DNA of 64,000 nucleotides, taken from contig JAKAUC010000018.1 of NCBI GenBank assembly GCA_021827865.1, positions 40,125 through 104,124 of the forward strand, written 5' to 3'. How positions within the stretch are numbered: the first letter of the stretch is position 1; the number at the start of each line of letters is the position of its first letter. The DNA is from an archaeon (GTDB lineage Archaea; Thermoproteota; Nitrososphaeria; Nitrososphaerales; Gagatemarchaeaceae). Below the pieces are notes generated by a model. The model searched no databases. It was given only the letters and a program-made list of their open reading frames with translations, and was not told where the DNA came from. Both the position numbers and the translations under genes were made by a program. Shown here in pieces: positions 50,705 to 60,589 of this stretch.

Positions 50705-52444
50705 ATGACGACCATGACAAAGAAAGTAGCAGACATCATCGTCGATTCTCTGGTTTCTCAGGGGGTGGAACGGGTGTACGGGGTGGTGGGCGACTCCCTC
50801 AATGGGATAGTCAACGCCATCCGCGCCAGGGGCGGCGAGATTGAATGGGTTGGGGTCCGCCATGAGGAGACTGCAGCTTTCGCTGCCGGCGCGGAAGCAC
50901 GCCTGACCGGGAAGCTCGCGGTATGCGCTGGGAGCTGCGGGCCGGGGAACATGCACCTGATCAACGGCCTCTACGACTGCTACAGGAACCGAGTGCCCGT
51001 CCTCGCCATCGCCTCCCACATCCCGAGCAGGGAGATCGGCAGCGGCTACTTCCAGGAGACGCACCCGGAGCTGCTGTTCAAGGAGTGCTCCCTATACTGC
51101 GAACTGGTCTCCCACCCCGAGCAGATCTGCAGGGTGCTCGAGATCGCGATGCGGACGGCTGTCGCCGAGGGAGGCGTGTCGGTGCTGGTGATTCCGGGGG
51201 ATGTAGCCCTCCTCGACTCGACGACCCAGCGGCCGGTCCCTTCCTTCGAAAGGCCGTCCCCGTCCGTCCGCCCCTCCGATGCTGAGCTACGTAAGGCCGC
51301 TGACATCCTCAACTCATGCTCGAAGGTCACGATCCTCGGAGGGGCGGGGTGCGAGGGGGCCCACTCCGAGCTGGTCGAAGTCGCTGGGGTGCTGAACGCC
51401 CCGATAGTGCACGCCATGAGGGGGAAGGAGTTCATCGAATGCGACAACCCCTACGACGTGGGGATGACCGGGCTCCTGGGGTTCTCGTCGGGGTACTACG
51501 CCATGATGGACTCCGACGCTCTCCTCATGCTGGGGACCGACTTCCCGTACCAGCAGTTCTACCCTCCCGGAGCTAAAGTGATCCAGGTCGACGTCAGGGG
51601 AGGGCAGATTGGGAGGAGGACCAAGGTCGACCTCGGCCTGGTGGGGGACGTCAGGACGACCCTCTCGGCGTTGAAGCCGCTTCTGTCTCCGAACAAGGGG
51701 GGAGAAGGTCACCTGAAGGCCAGCCTGGACCACTACCGGAAGGCCAGGGACGAGCTCGATTCCCTCGCCGTCGGGAAGCCGGGGAAGGCACCGATACACC
51801 CCCAGTACGTCGCGAGGGTGGCCAACGAGGTCGCGGCCGACGACGCCATATTCACCTGTGATGTGGGGACCCCCACCATCTGGGCGGCGCGGTACCTGAG
51901 GATGAACGGGAGGCGCAGGCTGCTGGGGTCATTCTCCCATGGCTCTATGGCAGCGGCCCTCCCACTGGCGATCGGGGCGCAGAAGGCGTTCCCTGGGAGG
52001 CAGGTGGTCTCCTTCTCGGGGGACGGGGGGATCGCGATGCTGCTGGGGGACGTACTCACCCTCAAGCAGCAGAGCCTCCCCGTGAAGGTGGTGGTCTTCA
52101 ACAATGGCGCCCTCGCCTTCGTCGAGCTCGAGATGAAGGCGGCAGGGATGCTGGAGCATGGTACTGAGCTCCTCAACCCTGACTTCGCTAAGGTGGCCGA
52201 GGCCGCGGGCCTTCTCGGCCTGCGAGCCGAGCTGCCGGAGCAGGTGGAGCCCATGCTGAGGCAGATGCTGCAGCACCCCGGTCCCGCGCTCCTCGACGTC
52301 GTGGTAAACCGCCAGGAGCTCTCGATCCCGCCGAGCCTGAAGCTAGAGGAGCTCAGAGGGATGACCCTCTACATGGCCAAAGCGGTCCTCAATGGGCGCG
52401 GGGACGAGGTCCTCGACCTGGCACGGACCAACCTCTTCAGGTAG
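50705..52444 (+). CDS. poxB: Pyruvate oxidase/pyruvate:quinone dehydrogenase-like ThDP enzyme
   Basis: ThDP-dependent enzyme of the PoxB/acetolactate-synthase superfamily. HEE at 53-55 contains the catalytic Glu, VCAGSCGPGNMHLINGLYD fits PoxB, and GDGGIAMLLGDVLTLKQQSLPVKVVVFNNGALAFVE is the ThDP-Mg motif. 579 residues. Start at 50705 or at the ATG at 50714, which is 30 nt after TATA-like gcataaatc. PoxB is favoured over acetolactate synthase, but the C-terminal membrane-binding peptide is not evident. Confidence 0.85.
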   Translation: MTTMTKKVADIIVDSLVSQGVERVYGVVGDSLNGIVNAIRARGGEIEWVGVRHEETAAFAAGAEARLTGKLAVCAGSCGPGNMHLINGLYDCYRNRVPVLAIASHIPSREIGSGYFQETHPELLFKECSLYCELVSHPEQICRVLEIAMRTAVAEGGVSVLVIPGDVALLDSTTQRPVPSFERPSPSVRPSDAELRKAADILNSCSKVTILGGAGCEGAHSELVEVAGVLNAPIVHAMRGKEFIECDNPYDVGMTGLLGFSSGYYAMMDSDALLMLGTDFPYQQFYPPGAKVIQVDVRGGQIGRRTKVDLGLVGDVRTTLSALKPLLSPNKGGEGHLKASLDHYRKARDELDSLAVGKPGKAPIHPQYVARVANEVAADDAIFTCDVGTPTIWAARYLRMNGRRRLLGSFSHGSMAAALPLAIGAQKAFPGRQVVSFSGDGGIAMLLGDVLTLKQQSLPVKVVVFNNGALAFVELEMKAAGMLEHGTELLNPDFAKVAEAAGLLGLRAELPEQVEPMLRQMLQHPGPALLDVVVNRQELSIPPSLKLEELRGMTLYMAKAVLNGRGDEVLDLARTNLFR

Positions 52445-52513
52445 GGCCGAAGCCAGGATGGTCCGTCGCAACGCCGGCTAACATTCATAACCCCAGCTCC
52501 CCCGATTTCGGCC

Positions 52514-53497
52514 ATGGAGTTCGTCAGGATGGGCCAGACTGGCCTCAGGGTGTCGCGGATCTGCCTGGGGTGCATGTCGTTCGGAACGGGGGACGACTGG
52601 AGGGTCGACGGCGAGGCGGCGAAGAAGGTTCTCTCGCGCGCCTGGGACCTGGGGATTAACTTCTACGACACCGCGAACGTGTATTCGAACGGCAGGTCGG
52701 AGGAGATAGTCGGGGAGTTCCTCGACGGCCGCCGGGACGACGCGGTGCTGGCCACCAAGGTCCGCGGAGAGATGGGGCCGGGACCGAACCAGCACGGGCT
52801 GTCGAGGGCCCACATAATGTGGCAGCTGAGGGAGTCGCTCAGGAGGCTGAAGACGGACCACGTCGACCTCTACCAGATCCACAGGTGGGACTACGATACC
52901 CCGATCGAGGAGACGCTCTCGACGATGACCGACCTGGTCAGCCAGGGGAAGGTGCGGTACATTGGGGCTTCGAGCATGTGGGCGTGGCAGTTCGCCAAGG
53001 CCCTCTACACCAGCGATGTGAAGGGGTTCGCGCGCTTCGTCACCATGCAGGACCTCTACAACCTGCTCTACCGCGAGGAGGAGAGGGAGATGATCCCCCT
53101 CTGCAAGGCGGAAGGGGTAGGGCTCATCCCCTGGAGCCCCACCGCCGCAGGGATCCTCTCTGGGAAGTACTTCGAGAACGGGAAGCTGGTGACCAGGGAG
53201 GGCGACAGCAAGCGGATCAGCCCGGGGTCCATGGGCCACATGCGCTACGTCGGGAAGCCCCAGAACGACCAGATAGTGGGGAGGCTGGTCGAGCTCGCGA
53301 AGCAGAAGGGGGCGACCCCCAACCAGGTGGCCCTGGCGTGGCTGCTGAAGAAGGGGGTGACGGCGCCGATCATCGGCACGTCCAAGGTGGAGCACCTCGA
53401 GGAGATGGTCGGGGCCGTGGACGTGAAGCTCACAGACGACGAGGCGAAACACCTGGAGGAGCCCTATGTCCCCCAGCCAGTGATCGGGTTCACCTAG
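52514..53497 (+). CDS. Aldo-keto reductase
   Basis: NADPH-dependent TIM-barrel oxidoreductase. MEFVRMGQTGLRVSRICLGCMSFG, the catalytic Asp/Tyr in FYDTANVYSNGRSEEIVGEFL, Lys in VLATKVRGEM, and His in YQIHRWDYDTPIEETL are present; the C-terminal APIIGTSKVEHLEEMV binds NADP. 327 residues. TATA-like cattcataac about 30 nt upstream. Substrate unknown. Confidence 0.92.
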   Translation: MEFVRMGQTGLRVSRICLGCMSFGTGDDWRVDGEAAKKVLSRAWDLGINFYDTANVYSNGRSEEIVGEFLDGRRDDAVLATKVRGEMGPGPNQHGLSRAHIMWQLRESLRRLKTDHVDLYQIHRWDYDTPIEETLSTMTDLVSQGKVRYIGASSMWAWQFAKALYTSDVKGFARFVTMQDLYNLLYREEEREMIPLCKAEGVGLIPWSPTAAGILSGKYFENGKLVTREGDSKRISPGSMGHMRYVGKPQNDQIVGRLVELAKQKGATPNQVALAWLLKKGVTAPIIGTSKVEHLEEMVGAVDVKLTDDEAKHLEEPYVPQPVIGFT

Positions 53498-53521
53498 GCC
53501 TACGCATGGGTTGGCGGCCGG

Positions 53522-54337
53522 TCAGCCTCTTCTCCTGAGAACCACGAGCATGTGCTCGCTCACCCCGACGACCGAGGGGTGGGCGCAGGTCTTGTAGTGG
53601 GTCTCGAGCCAGACCCTCCACCTGCGGGGGTCCTTCGCCAGCCTGTTCACTTCTTCTCTGTGGACAGAGCCGACCCCTTCGAGCCCCACCATCGCCAGGA
53701 CCTCGACCCCCCTGACTCCCTCGGCCTCCGCTCTCAGCTCTTCGGGGAGGAAGAAGTGAGTCGCCGTGAAACCGCGCCCTCCGAGGTAGTCTCCGCTGTC
53801 TCGTATCTTCTTGAAGAGGGGGAGCTGGACTTCGTCCGGGAAGTACTTGAGCGCCGTGGCGATCATGGCCAGCCGGCTCATCACTGAGACGAAGATTGGC
53901 GAGCGGGCCTTCCCGACCCTGGCCAGCTCGGCCATCGCCTTCCTCCTGTCCTCGCCCTTCATCACGTGAGACAGCGGTCCACCGAGGCAGAGCACCGCGT
54001 CGAAGTAGCCGTCAGGGAACCGCGCCAGGTCCACTATGGACCCTTCCACGGCCGTGACCTTGCTGCCGAGCCCTTCTCTCCTGACCCGCCCCTCTGCGAA
54101 CCTGAGATTCGCAGGGGCGTAGTCGAGCAGGACAACGTCGTAACCCTTCCTGGCCAGCTCGATCGCGTACCTGCCGGGGCCGCCCCCTGCGTCCAGGATC
54201 AGCCCGTTCTTCGGCAGATACCTCCTGAGGAACTCCAGAGTCGTGTCGAACTCCAGCCGGTGGTAGGGGTCTGACTGGAGCCTGGCCCACTCCTCCTTCA
54301 CGTTCCCAGAGTAGAACCGTCTTACCGACCGCGTCAT
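53522..54337 (-). CDS. Class I SAM-dependent methyltransferase
   Basis: Motif I GLILDAGGGPGRYAIELARKGYDVVLLDYAPANLRFAEGRV; then VTAVEGSIVDLARFPDGYFDAVLCLGGPLSHV. 271 residues, the C-terminal part unlike known specific families. TATA-like ctataatacg about 30 nt upstream of the ATG. Substrate unknown; a small molecule is likely. Confidence 0.85.
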   Translation of the reverse strand: MTRSVRRFYSGNVKEEWARLQSDPYHRLEFDTTLEFLRRYLPKNGLILDAGGGPGRYAIELARKGYDVVLLDYAPANLRFAEGRVRREGLGSKVTAVEGSIVDLARFPDGYFDAVLCLGGPLSHVMKGEDRRKAMAELARVGKARSPIFVSVMSRLAMIATALKYFPDEVQLPLFKKIRDSGDYLGGRGFTATHFFLPEELRAEAEGVRGVEVLAMVGLEGVGSVHREEVNRLAKDPRRWRVWLETHYKTCAHPSVVGVSEHMLVVLRRRG

Positions 54338-54454
54338 CGCGACGGCCTGGTTTCGGGACGGCCGTATTATAGGTGAATGAAGCGCGGGACGGCCTGGCTC
54401 TTCACCCCCTGACGAAATAGCTTTCCACCGCGTCCCCGGGCGTCACCGTCGCTC

Positions 54455-55042
54455 TTGGAGGTCTCCACACAGGGAAGGAACCTGACCGTGGCCGTCGTCG
54501 GAGGGCTCGCGCTTGGGACGGCGCTGGCGTTCGTGAGCGTGGATGGAGTGCCCCTGACGTACCTGCTCCTCCAGTTCAACGGCCTTGTGCTGAAGGGATG
54601 GGCGTGGCAGCTCGTCACGTCGATAATCGTCGCGCCCCCGACCTGGTCAGGCGTCCTAGATGTCGGATTCAACGCCATGGCGTTGGTCTGGCTCGACGGC
54701 TTCTTCACCCTGGCTTACAGCAAGAACCAGTACTACGCGGTCTTCCTGCTGACGGGAATCGCTGGCAACGTCGTGAGCCTTGCCAATGGGCCGAGGGCCG
54801 CGAGCTTCGGAGCCTCGGGCGGGATCTTCGGGCTCCTCGCGGGGGTCATCTCATTCGACGTGGTCACGAGCAGGAAGCCCGACTTCACCCTCATCGCCTG
54901 GTTCGTGGCCGTCTTCCTGGTCAGCAGCTTCCTGTTCGCCTCTGTGGACTGGCTGGCCCACCTGGGAGGGGCGCTGGTTGGACTTGGGCTGGGGTGCGTC
55001 ATAGGAGCCCGCAGAAGGGGAGACGAGCCTGGGTCCCAGTAG
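54455..55042 (+). CDS. Rhomboid-family intramembrane protease
   Basis: Six-helix membrane protein. The nucleophile Ser is in SFGASGGIFGLLAG (GxSG) and the His in VDWLAHLGGALVGLGLG; an Asn in DVGFNAMALVWL matches the oxyanion position. TTG start. 195 residues, the minimal rhomboid core. Cleaves transmembrane substrates; none can be named. Confidence 0.85.
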   Translation: MEVSTQGRNLTVAVVGGLALGTALAFVSVDGVPLTYLLLQFNGLVLKGWAWQLVTSIIVAPPTWSGVLDVGFNAMALVWLDGFFTLAYSKNQYYAVFLLTGIAGNVVSLANGPRAASFGASGGIFGLLAGVISFDVVTSRKPDFTLIAWFVAVFLVSSFLFASVDWLAHLGGALVGLGLGCVIGARRRGDEPGSQ

Positions 55043-55323
55043 CTGGCGCCCGGGAGGGCCATCGCACATGGGCGTCGGCTGCTAGGTCTCCGTCGGGTTA
55101 CTGAGCCCAGTTCCATGAGACGTCGGTCCCAGCGGTCGCGGCCTCCATGTTAGTCCGCGCGACATCAGCGGGCTATTCCATCGGGGTGCTCCGAATCAGT
55201 CCCGGCAGGCTTTCGTGGGACCTGGAACCATGCTCGCGCCTCGGTGGGGCGCGAGACCTGGAGAGTCCGGCCAGCCTCTGCTGCGGCGCTCACTTTTTCT
55301 ATCCGCAGGCGCCCCATCCCCCC

Positions 55324-55728
55324 ATGCGTTTTGAAGAGACGAAGAAGTTCGAAGGCGACCCTTCGGAAGTATGGAAGAGGGCGTCCACCATCGGCGACAT
55401 CCCGAAGTACTGGCATGGGACACGGACCCTCGAGGTGGTGGGGGAGGACGGAGGCGTTGCCCACGCGAAGATCAAGTTCGCTTTCGGCGGGTCGGGTGAG
55501 GCTGACATCTCCAAGGACGAGGGGAGACGGGTCCTGACCATCGCCTACACGTCGGGGCCGTTCACGGGGAAGCAGACTGTCGGAGTGGAAGGCGGACAAG
55601 TGGTCGCCGCCTGGGACGTCGAGTTCAAGGGGGTCTTCCGAATCGCGTCGAGATGGAACGAGGGCCACTTCAAGTCTGGGACGGTGCACGCTCTGGAGAG
55701 GCTGACCGGGCAGGAAAGCCCGGCGTAG
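55324..55728 (+). CDS. SRPBCC (START-like) superfamily protein
   Basis: 134 residues: FEETKKFEGDPSEVWKRASTIGDIPKYWHGTRTLEVVGEDGGVAHAKIKF, then a beta-rich core and a C-terminal helix (FKSGTVHALERLTG). This is a hydrophobic-ligand-binding fold. ATG at 55324, about 28 nt after an AT-rich ctttttctat; the longer track frame is unlikely. Ligand unknown. Confidence 0.75.
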   Translation: MRFEETKKFEGDPSEVWKRASTIGDIPKYWHGTRTLEVVGEDGGVAHAKIKFAFGGSGEADISKDEGRRVLTIAYTSGPFTGKQTVGVEGGQVVAAWDVEFKGVFRIASRWNEGHFKSGTVHALERLTGQESPA

Positions 55729-55756
55729 CCCCGGACTACCAAACGGCCCCGGCCGC

Positions 55757-55983
55757 TAGCAGCGTGGACCGGTCGCCGATCGTTCGTCTCGGTATGGGAA
55801 GGGCAATGGCTGGCGACCCAGATTCCAAAGGTTGAGGCTCGCTTTACCTCTGAAGACGGGCATGTGAGCATCCCAGAGCACAGAGTCCCTGAGGCTCACG
55901 GCTGGCTCCTTGCGAAGTTCGCCCCCGCCGGCCCTCCCCTCCCGCAGGGGGCGGTCGCCCCTCCGAGGACCCGGCCTGTGTGA
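55757..55983 (+). pseudogene. C-terminal remnant of an alpha/beta hydrolase
   Basis: One frame reads SVDRSPIVRLGMGRAM (Asp-loop-like). The next frame, from about 55807, reads WLATQIPKVEARFTSEDGHVSIPEHRVPEAHGWLLAKF, the usual C-terminus with catalytic His in GHVS. The N-terminal domain with the nucleophile Ser is absent upstream. This indicates truncation plus a frameshift. The 375-nt gap between the SRPBCC and VOC genes otherwise holds no gene. Confidence 0.55.
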
Positions 55984-56103
55984 CCCTGAAGATTTTGAAA
56001 GCCGTCGTCGGTGTTCACATCGCTCCTGAACAGCGCGACGTTGCTTCGTCCTTGCCCGAGTTTAGGCGAGGGTTCATCTACCGGCGCGGACATTCCGGAT
56101 GTC

Positions 56104-56478
56104 ATGGACGGTAAGATAACGCACTTCAACCTCGTGGTCAAGAGCCAGGACGCAGCCCTGGAGTTCTACACCAAGAAAGTGGGTTTCGAGAAGAAGTCTG
56201 ACGTGACCTCGCCGGAGGGGTACAGGTGGGTCACCGTGGGCCCGAGGGGGCAGGAGCTGGAGCTCGTCCTCACCCAGGCGGGGGCGAAGGACACTGTGAA
56301 GCCGGCTTTCGTCACCATGCAGGTGGACGACTGCCGCAGTGCCGCCGAGGAGCTGATGGCCCGGGGGGTCCAGTTCACGCAGGAGCCGGAGGAGAATCCC
56401 TGGGCCGTGTCGGCCATCTTCGCGGACCCCGACGGCAACCACTTCCAGATGAACCAGTACAATCAGAGGGGGGCCTGA
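56104..56478 (+). CDS. VOC (glyoxalase/bleomycin-resistance-like) protein
   Basis: [29 protein letters not shown]...[20 protein letters not shown], then [52 protein letters not shown]. First-half His and Glu are present, but the second-half ligands are replaced (T/M and Q), so the metal site is incomplete. Operon with the DUF1801 gene 5 nt downstream. Confidence 0.83.
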   Translation: MDGKITHFNLVVKSQDAALEFYTKKVGFEKKSDVTSPEGYRWVTVGPRGQELELVLTQAGAKDTVKPAFVTMQVDDCRSAAEELMARGVQFTQEPEENPWAVSAIFADPDGNHFQMNQYNQRGA

Positions 56479-56483
56479 CCGGC

Positions 56484-56906
56484 ATGCCCACCCCGAAGAA
56501 GTCGAAGGGATTCACGGACGAAGAGAGGGCCGCTATGAGGGAGCGCGTGAAGGAGCTGAAGGGAGGCAAGGCCGGCGGCGAGAGCGAGGTCCTCGCCAAG
56601 ATAGCCGCGATGTCGGAGCCAGACAGGGCCCTGGCGAAGCGGGTCCACGGGCTCGTCAGGGCCAGCGCACCCTCGCTCACGCCCAAGACCTGGTATGGGA
56701 TGCCCGCCTACGCCGACGGGGAAGGGAGCGTGGTGTGCCACTTCCAGCCGGCCGAGAAGTTCAAGACGAGGTACGCGTCGCTGGGCTTCAGCGACAAGGC
56801 GCACCTAGACGAGGGCAACGTGTGGCCGAACTCCTTCGCACTGAAGGGGCTGACGGCGGCCGACGAGGCGAAGATCAGCGCGCTCTTGAAGAAAGCCGTG
56901 GGCTGA
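56484..56906 (+). CDS. DUF1801-like protein
   Basis: 140 residues. A charged N-terminal helix ([19 protein letters not shown]) precedes the YdhG/DUF1801-like core: [54 protein letters not shown], then [21 protein letters not shown]. Function of the family is unknown. It follows the VOC gene by 5 nt. Confidence 0.8.
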   Translation: MPTPKKSKGFTDEERAAMRERVKELKGGKAGGESEVLAKIAAMSEPDRALAKRVHGLVRASAPSLTPKTWYGMPAYADGEGSVVCHFQPAEKFKTRYASLGFSDKAHLDEGNVWPNSFALKGLTAADEAKISALLKKAVG

Positions 56907-57106
56907 GGAAGAATCAGAACCCGCGTCCATTCCAGAAGGTGTGGCCCCCTTGCGGGAGATGGATGAGACCGTCAGGGGCCGGGCGGACGGCTCGAAGAGA
57001 TGCTGGCTTGAGCATCGGACCCTGAAGCTCGTCTTCGCCACGGCGATGTAGTGTGGGAAGCTAAACCTGCACTTCGAAGCTGTCAGGCTGCCCGAGGCGG
57101 CTCCTC

Positions 57107-58363
57107 CTAGACCCTGAGCGAACGGACGTCTGAGAACAGGAGCAGGCCGAAGGCGAAGACGGCTGTGCCGACCGCGGCTAAGATGAAGTCGGCGTTGAGC
57201 CCATAGGCTGCGATGATCAGCCCGCCCGCCAGCTGCCCCGCCGGGCTCGCTGCGAAGCTGCCGACCTCGTCGATGCTCAGATACCTCCCCAGCACCTCGC
57301 GGGGGACGTAGCTCTGGACCCCGGTGAAGAAGGCGGTGTTGCCGAACCCCCCGAATGCCGTCCCCACAAAGAGGAAGGCTGCGGCCGTCACGGTCCCGGG
57401 GAAGAAGACCAGGCCGAGCATGGCCAGCCCGGTGACCCCCCAGGGGGCCGAGAACCAGACCCCGAAGCGCCGCTCCGGGTGGAGCCTGCCCACCAGGAGG
57501 GAGCCCAGGCCGAAGCCCGCGCCACCCGCTGCGCCCAGGATCCCGAAGACGAAGGCTGACTGGTGCAGGACGACTGTCACGTATATCACGAGGTACGTGA
57601 AGAAGAGGCTCAGGAAGAAGTTCGCACCGAAGGACGACAGCGTCAGCTTCAGGAGGCCCCGCTCCCCGTTGACGTAGGCGAAACCGCCCCTGAGCTGTTC
57701 CATGAACGGAGGTCTCTTCGCCTCGGCGGCCGCCCGCGGCGCGGCCTGGGACGAGAGCGAGACGGCGACGAAGACTATCATGAGGGCGGAGACGATGTAA
57801 CTGGCGCCGTTGAGGGCCAGGGTGGCGGCCACCCCGACCAGGGCGATGAGGATGCCCCCCAGGGGGCTCCCGGCGATGGAGGTGACCTCCTGTGCCGCGG
57901 TGAACAGGCCGTTGGCCGCCCCCAGCTGCTCCTTCGCCACGGCCTGGGGCAAGAAGGAGTTGATGGAGGGACGGAACAGGGACTGGCCCATCCCAAGGAG
58001 GAACACCGCGATGAGGACGACATAGAGGCTGAACCCGTAGATGGCAAGGGTGGCCGCGAAGGCTATCATCGTGGCGGCACGGAAGGCGTCTGCGACTATC
58101 ATGAGCCTGAGCTTGCTGTAGCGGTCTGCCAGGGTCCCGGTGAAGATGCCGAAGATGACCCTCGGGACCACCCCGGCGACCCCGACGAGCCCCACGTCGA
58201 GGGCAGAGTTCGTGACGGTGTAGACGAGCCAGTTTATGGCGAGGAGGCCGGCCGCAGACCCGACGGACGACGCCATGGAGCCGACCCACAGCCCGCCGAA
58301 GACCCTCTGGCGGAAGAGGGAGGGGCGCTTCCCGGCGCCTTCTGCGGCAGACTCGCTATCCAT
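57107..58363 (-). CDS. MFS transporter (EntS-like efflux type)
   Basis: About twelve helices over 418 residues. FTGTLADRYSKLRLMIVADAFRA is the helix 2/3 motif; FRPSINSFLPQAVAKEQLGAANGLFTAAQEVTSIAGSPLGGILIALVG is typical of the enterobactin exporter/MFS_3 group. Likely drug or siderophore export, by family. No adjacent partner genes. Confidence 0.85.
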   Translation of the reverse strand: MDSESAAEGAGKRPSLFRQRVFGGLWVGSMASSVGSAAGLLAINWLVYTVTNSALDVGLVGVAGVVPRVIFGIFTGTLADRYSKLRLMIVADAFRAATMIAFAATLAIYGFSLYVVLIAVFLLGMGQSLFRPSINSFLPQAVAKEQLGAANGLFTAAQEVTSIAGSPLGGILIALVGVAATLALNGASYIVSALMIVFVAVSLSSQAAPRAAAEAKRPPFMEQLRGGFAYVNGERGLLKLTLSSFGANFFLSLFFTYLVIYVTVVLHQSAFVFGILGAAGGAGFGLGSLLVGRLHPERRFGVWFSAPWGVTGLAMLGLVFFPGTVTAAAFLFVGTAFGGFGNTAFFTGVQSYVPREVLGRYLSIDEVGSFAASPAGQLAGGLIIAAYGLNADFILAAVGTAVFAFGLLLFSDVRSLRV

Positions 58364-58464
58364 GGTCTCGTCCCCTCAGACTGCGGGGCATCGGAGCGTG
58401 AGGCCTGTCGGAGGGGGCAGATGAACCTCGCTGACAGACCGAGTGGGTTCAGCAGGCACCGCCA

Positions 58465-59001
58465 TCAAAGTGTGGGCAGCCTGTAGCGCGCACAGATCTC
58501 GACCGCCGCCTCCTTGGGCGTCAGGGCCGCGGTGTCGATGTCGAGGCTCCGGGCTCCTGGAACTTTCGCGTCGAGGTCGTAGCGAGCGAACATGTCGTCG
58601 AGTCCTGACTTCGAGGTCAGCTTACCCAGCTCGCTTCTGTCTTTGGCGCCTACCCGCCTCAGGAGCTCCGCCCGGTCGCAGCGGAGCCGGACAAAGCACA
58701 CGCTGCCGCTGTACGACTCGACGGTCTTCGTTACACCATCCACGAACTTGTCGTCAACCTCACCGCCATAGACGAAGGTGAATATCATGTCGACGCCTTC
58801 CCTTGCCGCTGCCTCGATGGCCTCCTTCCGAGACAGGTCCACCAGCCTCCAGAATGCGGGAGTCCCGAATTCGAACAGCGATCTGGCGAAGTCCACAGAG
58901 ATGTGGTTGTGGAACAGCTTGAATCCTGTCAGCCTGGAGAGCTCCTTTGAGACGGTTAGCTTTCCAACTGCGGGAGGGCCGTAGATGAAGACGAGTCTCG
59001 T
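58465..59001 (-). CDS. P-loop kinase-like protein, start codon unclear
   Basis: The ORF track begins at a GTG at 58896, after the nucleotide-binding loop. The same frame extends upstream through TRLVFIYGPPAVGKLTVSKELSRLTGFKLFHNHISVDFARSLFE, giving a complete Walker A and HNH segment like small nucleoside/chloramphenicol-kinase-type proteins. A TATA-like aatctttatg at about 59027-59036 puts transcription start near 59005, yet no ATG/GTG/TTG lies in frame there. A rare start (ACG at 59001 or 59010) or a sequence error is possible. Confidence 0.6.
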   Translation of the reverse strand, partial: TRLVFIYGPPAVGKLTVSKELSRLTGFKLFHNHISVDFARSLFEFGTPAFWRLVDLSRKEAIEAAAREGVDMIFTFVYGGEVDDKFVDGVTKTVESYSGSVCFVRLRCDRAELLRRVGAKDRSELGKLTSKSGLDDMFARYDLDAKVPGARSLDIDTAALTPKEAAVEICARYRLPTL

Positions 59002-59155
59002 GGGGTGCGTGTCCCCCGGGGCCGTGCATAAAGATTGGTTGCCGTCCTCTCAGGCGAGTCGGCCTGCGACCCGTCGCCATCCTGGAATCGCCGGTTCGGC
59101 TTGACCAGCGTTTCCGACGCCAGTATGAGGGGCAGAATCTATGCCCTTTCCGGGA

Positions 59156-60562
59156 CTATTTCTCTACTATGGGGACGCTTACCAGCTCTTCCCTCGAGGC
59201 CTCTTCGAGAGACTGGTTCTTGGACTCCTTCAGACCGAGGGTCAGTAGGGCGCCCACGACGCTCACCACCGCGAGCATCTCAAGGATGCCCTGGACCCCG
59301 ATGCTCACCAGCAGAGCTGGGAAGAAGAACGTGGTTATCGCGGCCCCGGTCTTGCCTGCAGCCGCCGATATGCCGTGCCCCGTGGTCCTCCTCGCTGTTG
59401 GGTACACCTCAGCGGGTATCACGAAGGTGGTGGTGTTGGGGCCGAAGTCGATGAAGAAGAAGGACATCGAGTAGAGGGCGAGGGCGCCGATGGCAGGGAT
59501 GGCGAATCCTGTTATGCTGGTACCCTTGGTTATGGCGAGGCCGGCGACCGCTACGTAGAGCACTGCCATCATGGCGAAGCCCTGTAGCTGAGTGATCTTC
59601 CGCCCCAGCCTGTCCATCAATCCCACCGCTGTGAAGTAACCGAAGAAGCCGACGAAGTATGGGATGCCTGCCTCGAAGACCTTGGTGAAGAGCTGGGCCT
59701 GGGTCGGAAGGGAGGAGCTTATCGGGAGGATGGCAGAGACGATGGGTCCTGAGTAGACCCCGGTGCCGTAGAAGGCCATGTCAAGCAGGAACCAGGACCC
59801 TGCCGTGACGACAAGCGTCTTCCAGTACCTCCGGAAGAACTTCGAGAGGCTGGACGTCTTTGCTGTCACCTGGGTGTAGGTGATGTCCGTACCGAGCACC
59901 CTGGCTCCCCTCTCTGCTTCCGCTGCGTTCCCCTTCACGAGGAGCGAGTACCGCGGGGTCTCGGGGAGCTTCCTCCTAAGGTAGATGACCATGGCCGCGG
60001 GTATCGCGCCTGCCCCCAGCATCACCCTCCAGGCGAGGGTGGGCGGAAGGAACGCGACTGACGCGAGGCCGACGGCTACGGCTGCGACCGAGCCTATGCC
60101 CTGGTTGGAGAAGATCAAGGAGACGAGCCTCCCTCTGTTCTTCACGTTGGCGTACTCGCTCATGATCGTCGCGGAGATTGGGTAGTCCCCGCCTATGCCG
60201 ATCCCCTCTATGAACCTGAAGAGTATCAGGAGGTAGACGTTCGTCGCGACTGCGCTAAGCAGGGCGCCGACCACCAGGATGGAGGCTTCAATCCCGTAGA
60301 CCCTCTTCCTCCCTACCCTGTCGCCGAGGTATCCGAAGATTAGCTGCCCGAAGATGGCGGCGAATATGGCGGAGGAGCCGACGAAGGCGGCGGCCGACTG
60401 GCCGAGGATGCTGGTGCCCATGGAGAAGCCAGGGATCGAGTAGGCGCCGAAGATCAGGAGCGCGAACCCGATGATCAGAAGGTCGTAGGCGTCGGTGAAG
60501 AATCCCATCCCGGCGGTGAACCAGATCTTCAGGTGGCTCATCGACAGCGGCTTGCTGTCCAT
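59156..60562 (-). CDS. MFS transporter (phosphate/sugar-symporter-like)
   Basis: Twelve helices. GMGFFTDAYDLLIIGFALLIFG resembles the first helix of PHS-type phosphate:H+ symporters, with GYLGDRVGRKRVYG, RFIEGIGIGGDYPISATIMSEYANVKNRGRLVSLIFSNQGIGS and a late EVYPTARRTTGHGISAAAGKTGA. The Met at 60562 (MDSKPLSMSHLKIW) is a likelier start than 60589. Substrate uncertain. Confidence 0.85.
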   Translation of the reverse strand: MDSKPLSMSHLKIWFTAGMGFFTDAYDLLIIGFALLIFGAYSIPGFSMGTSILGQSAAAFVGSSAIFAAIFGQLIFGYLGDRVGRKRVYGIEASILVVGALLSAVATNVYLLILFRFIEGIGIGGDYPISATIMSEYANVKNRGRLVSLIFSNQGIGSVAAVAVGLASVAFLPPTLAWRVMLGAGAIPAAMVIYLRRKLPETPRYSLLVKGNAAEAERGARVLGTDITYTQVTAKTSSLSKFFRRYWKTLVVTAGSWFLLDMAFYGTGVYSGPIVSAILPISSSLPTQAQLFTKVFEAGIPYFVGFFGYFTAVGLMDRLGRKITQLQGFAMMAVLYVAVAGLAITKGTSITGFAIPAIGALALYSMSFFFIDFGPNTTTFVIPAEVYPTARRTTGHGISAAAGKTGAAITTFFFPALLVSIGVQGILEMLAVVSVVGALLTLGLKESKNQSLEEASREELVSVPIVEK

Positions 60563-60589
60563 GGACGCGAAGGGCGTCCCGTTCCCCAA

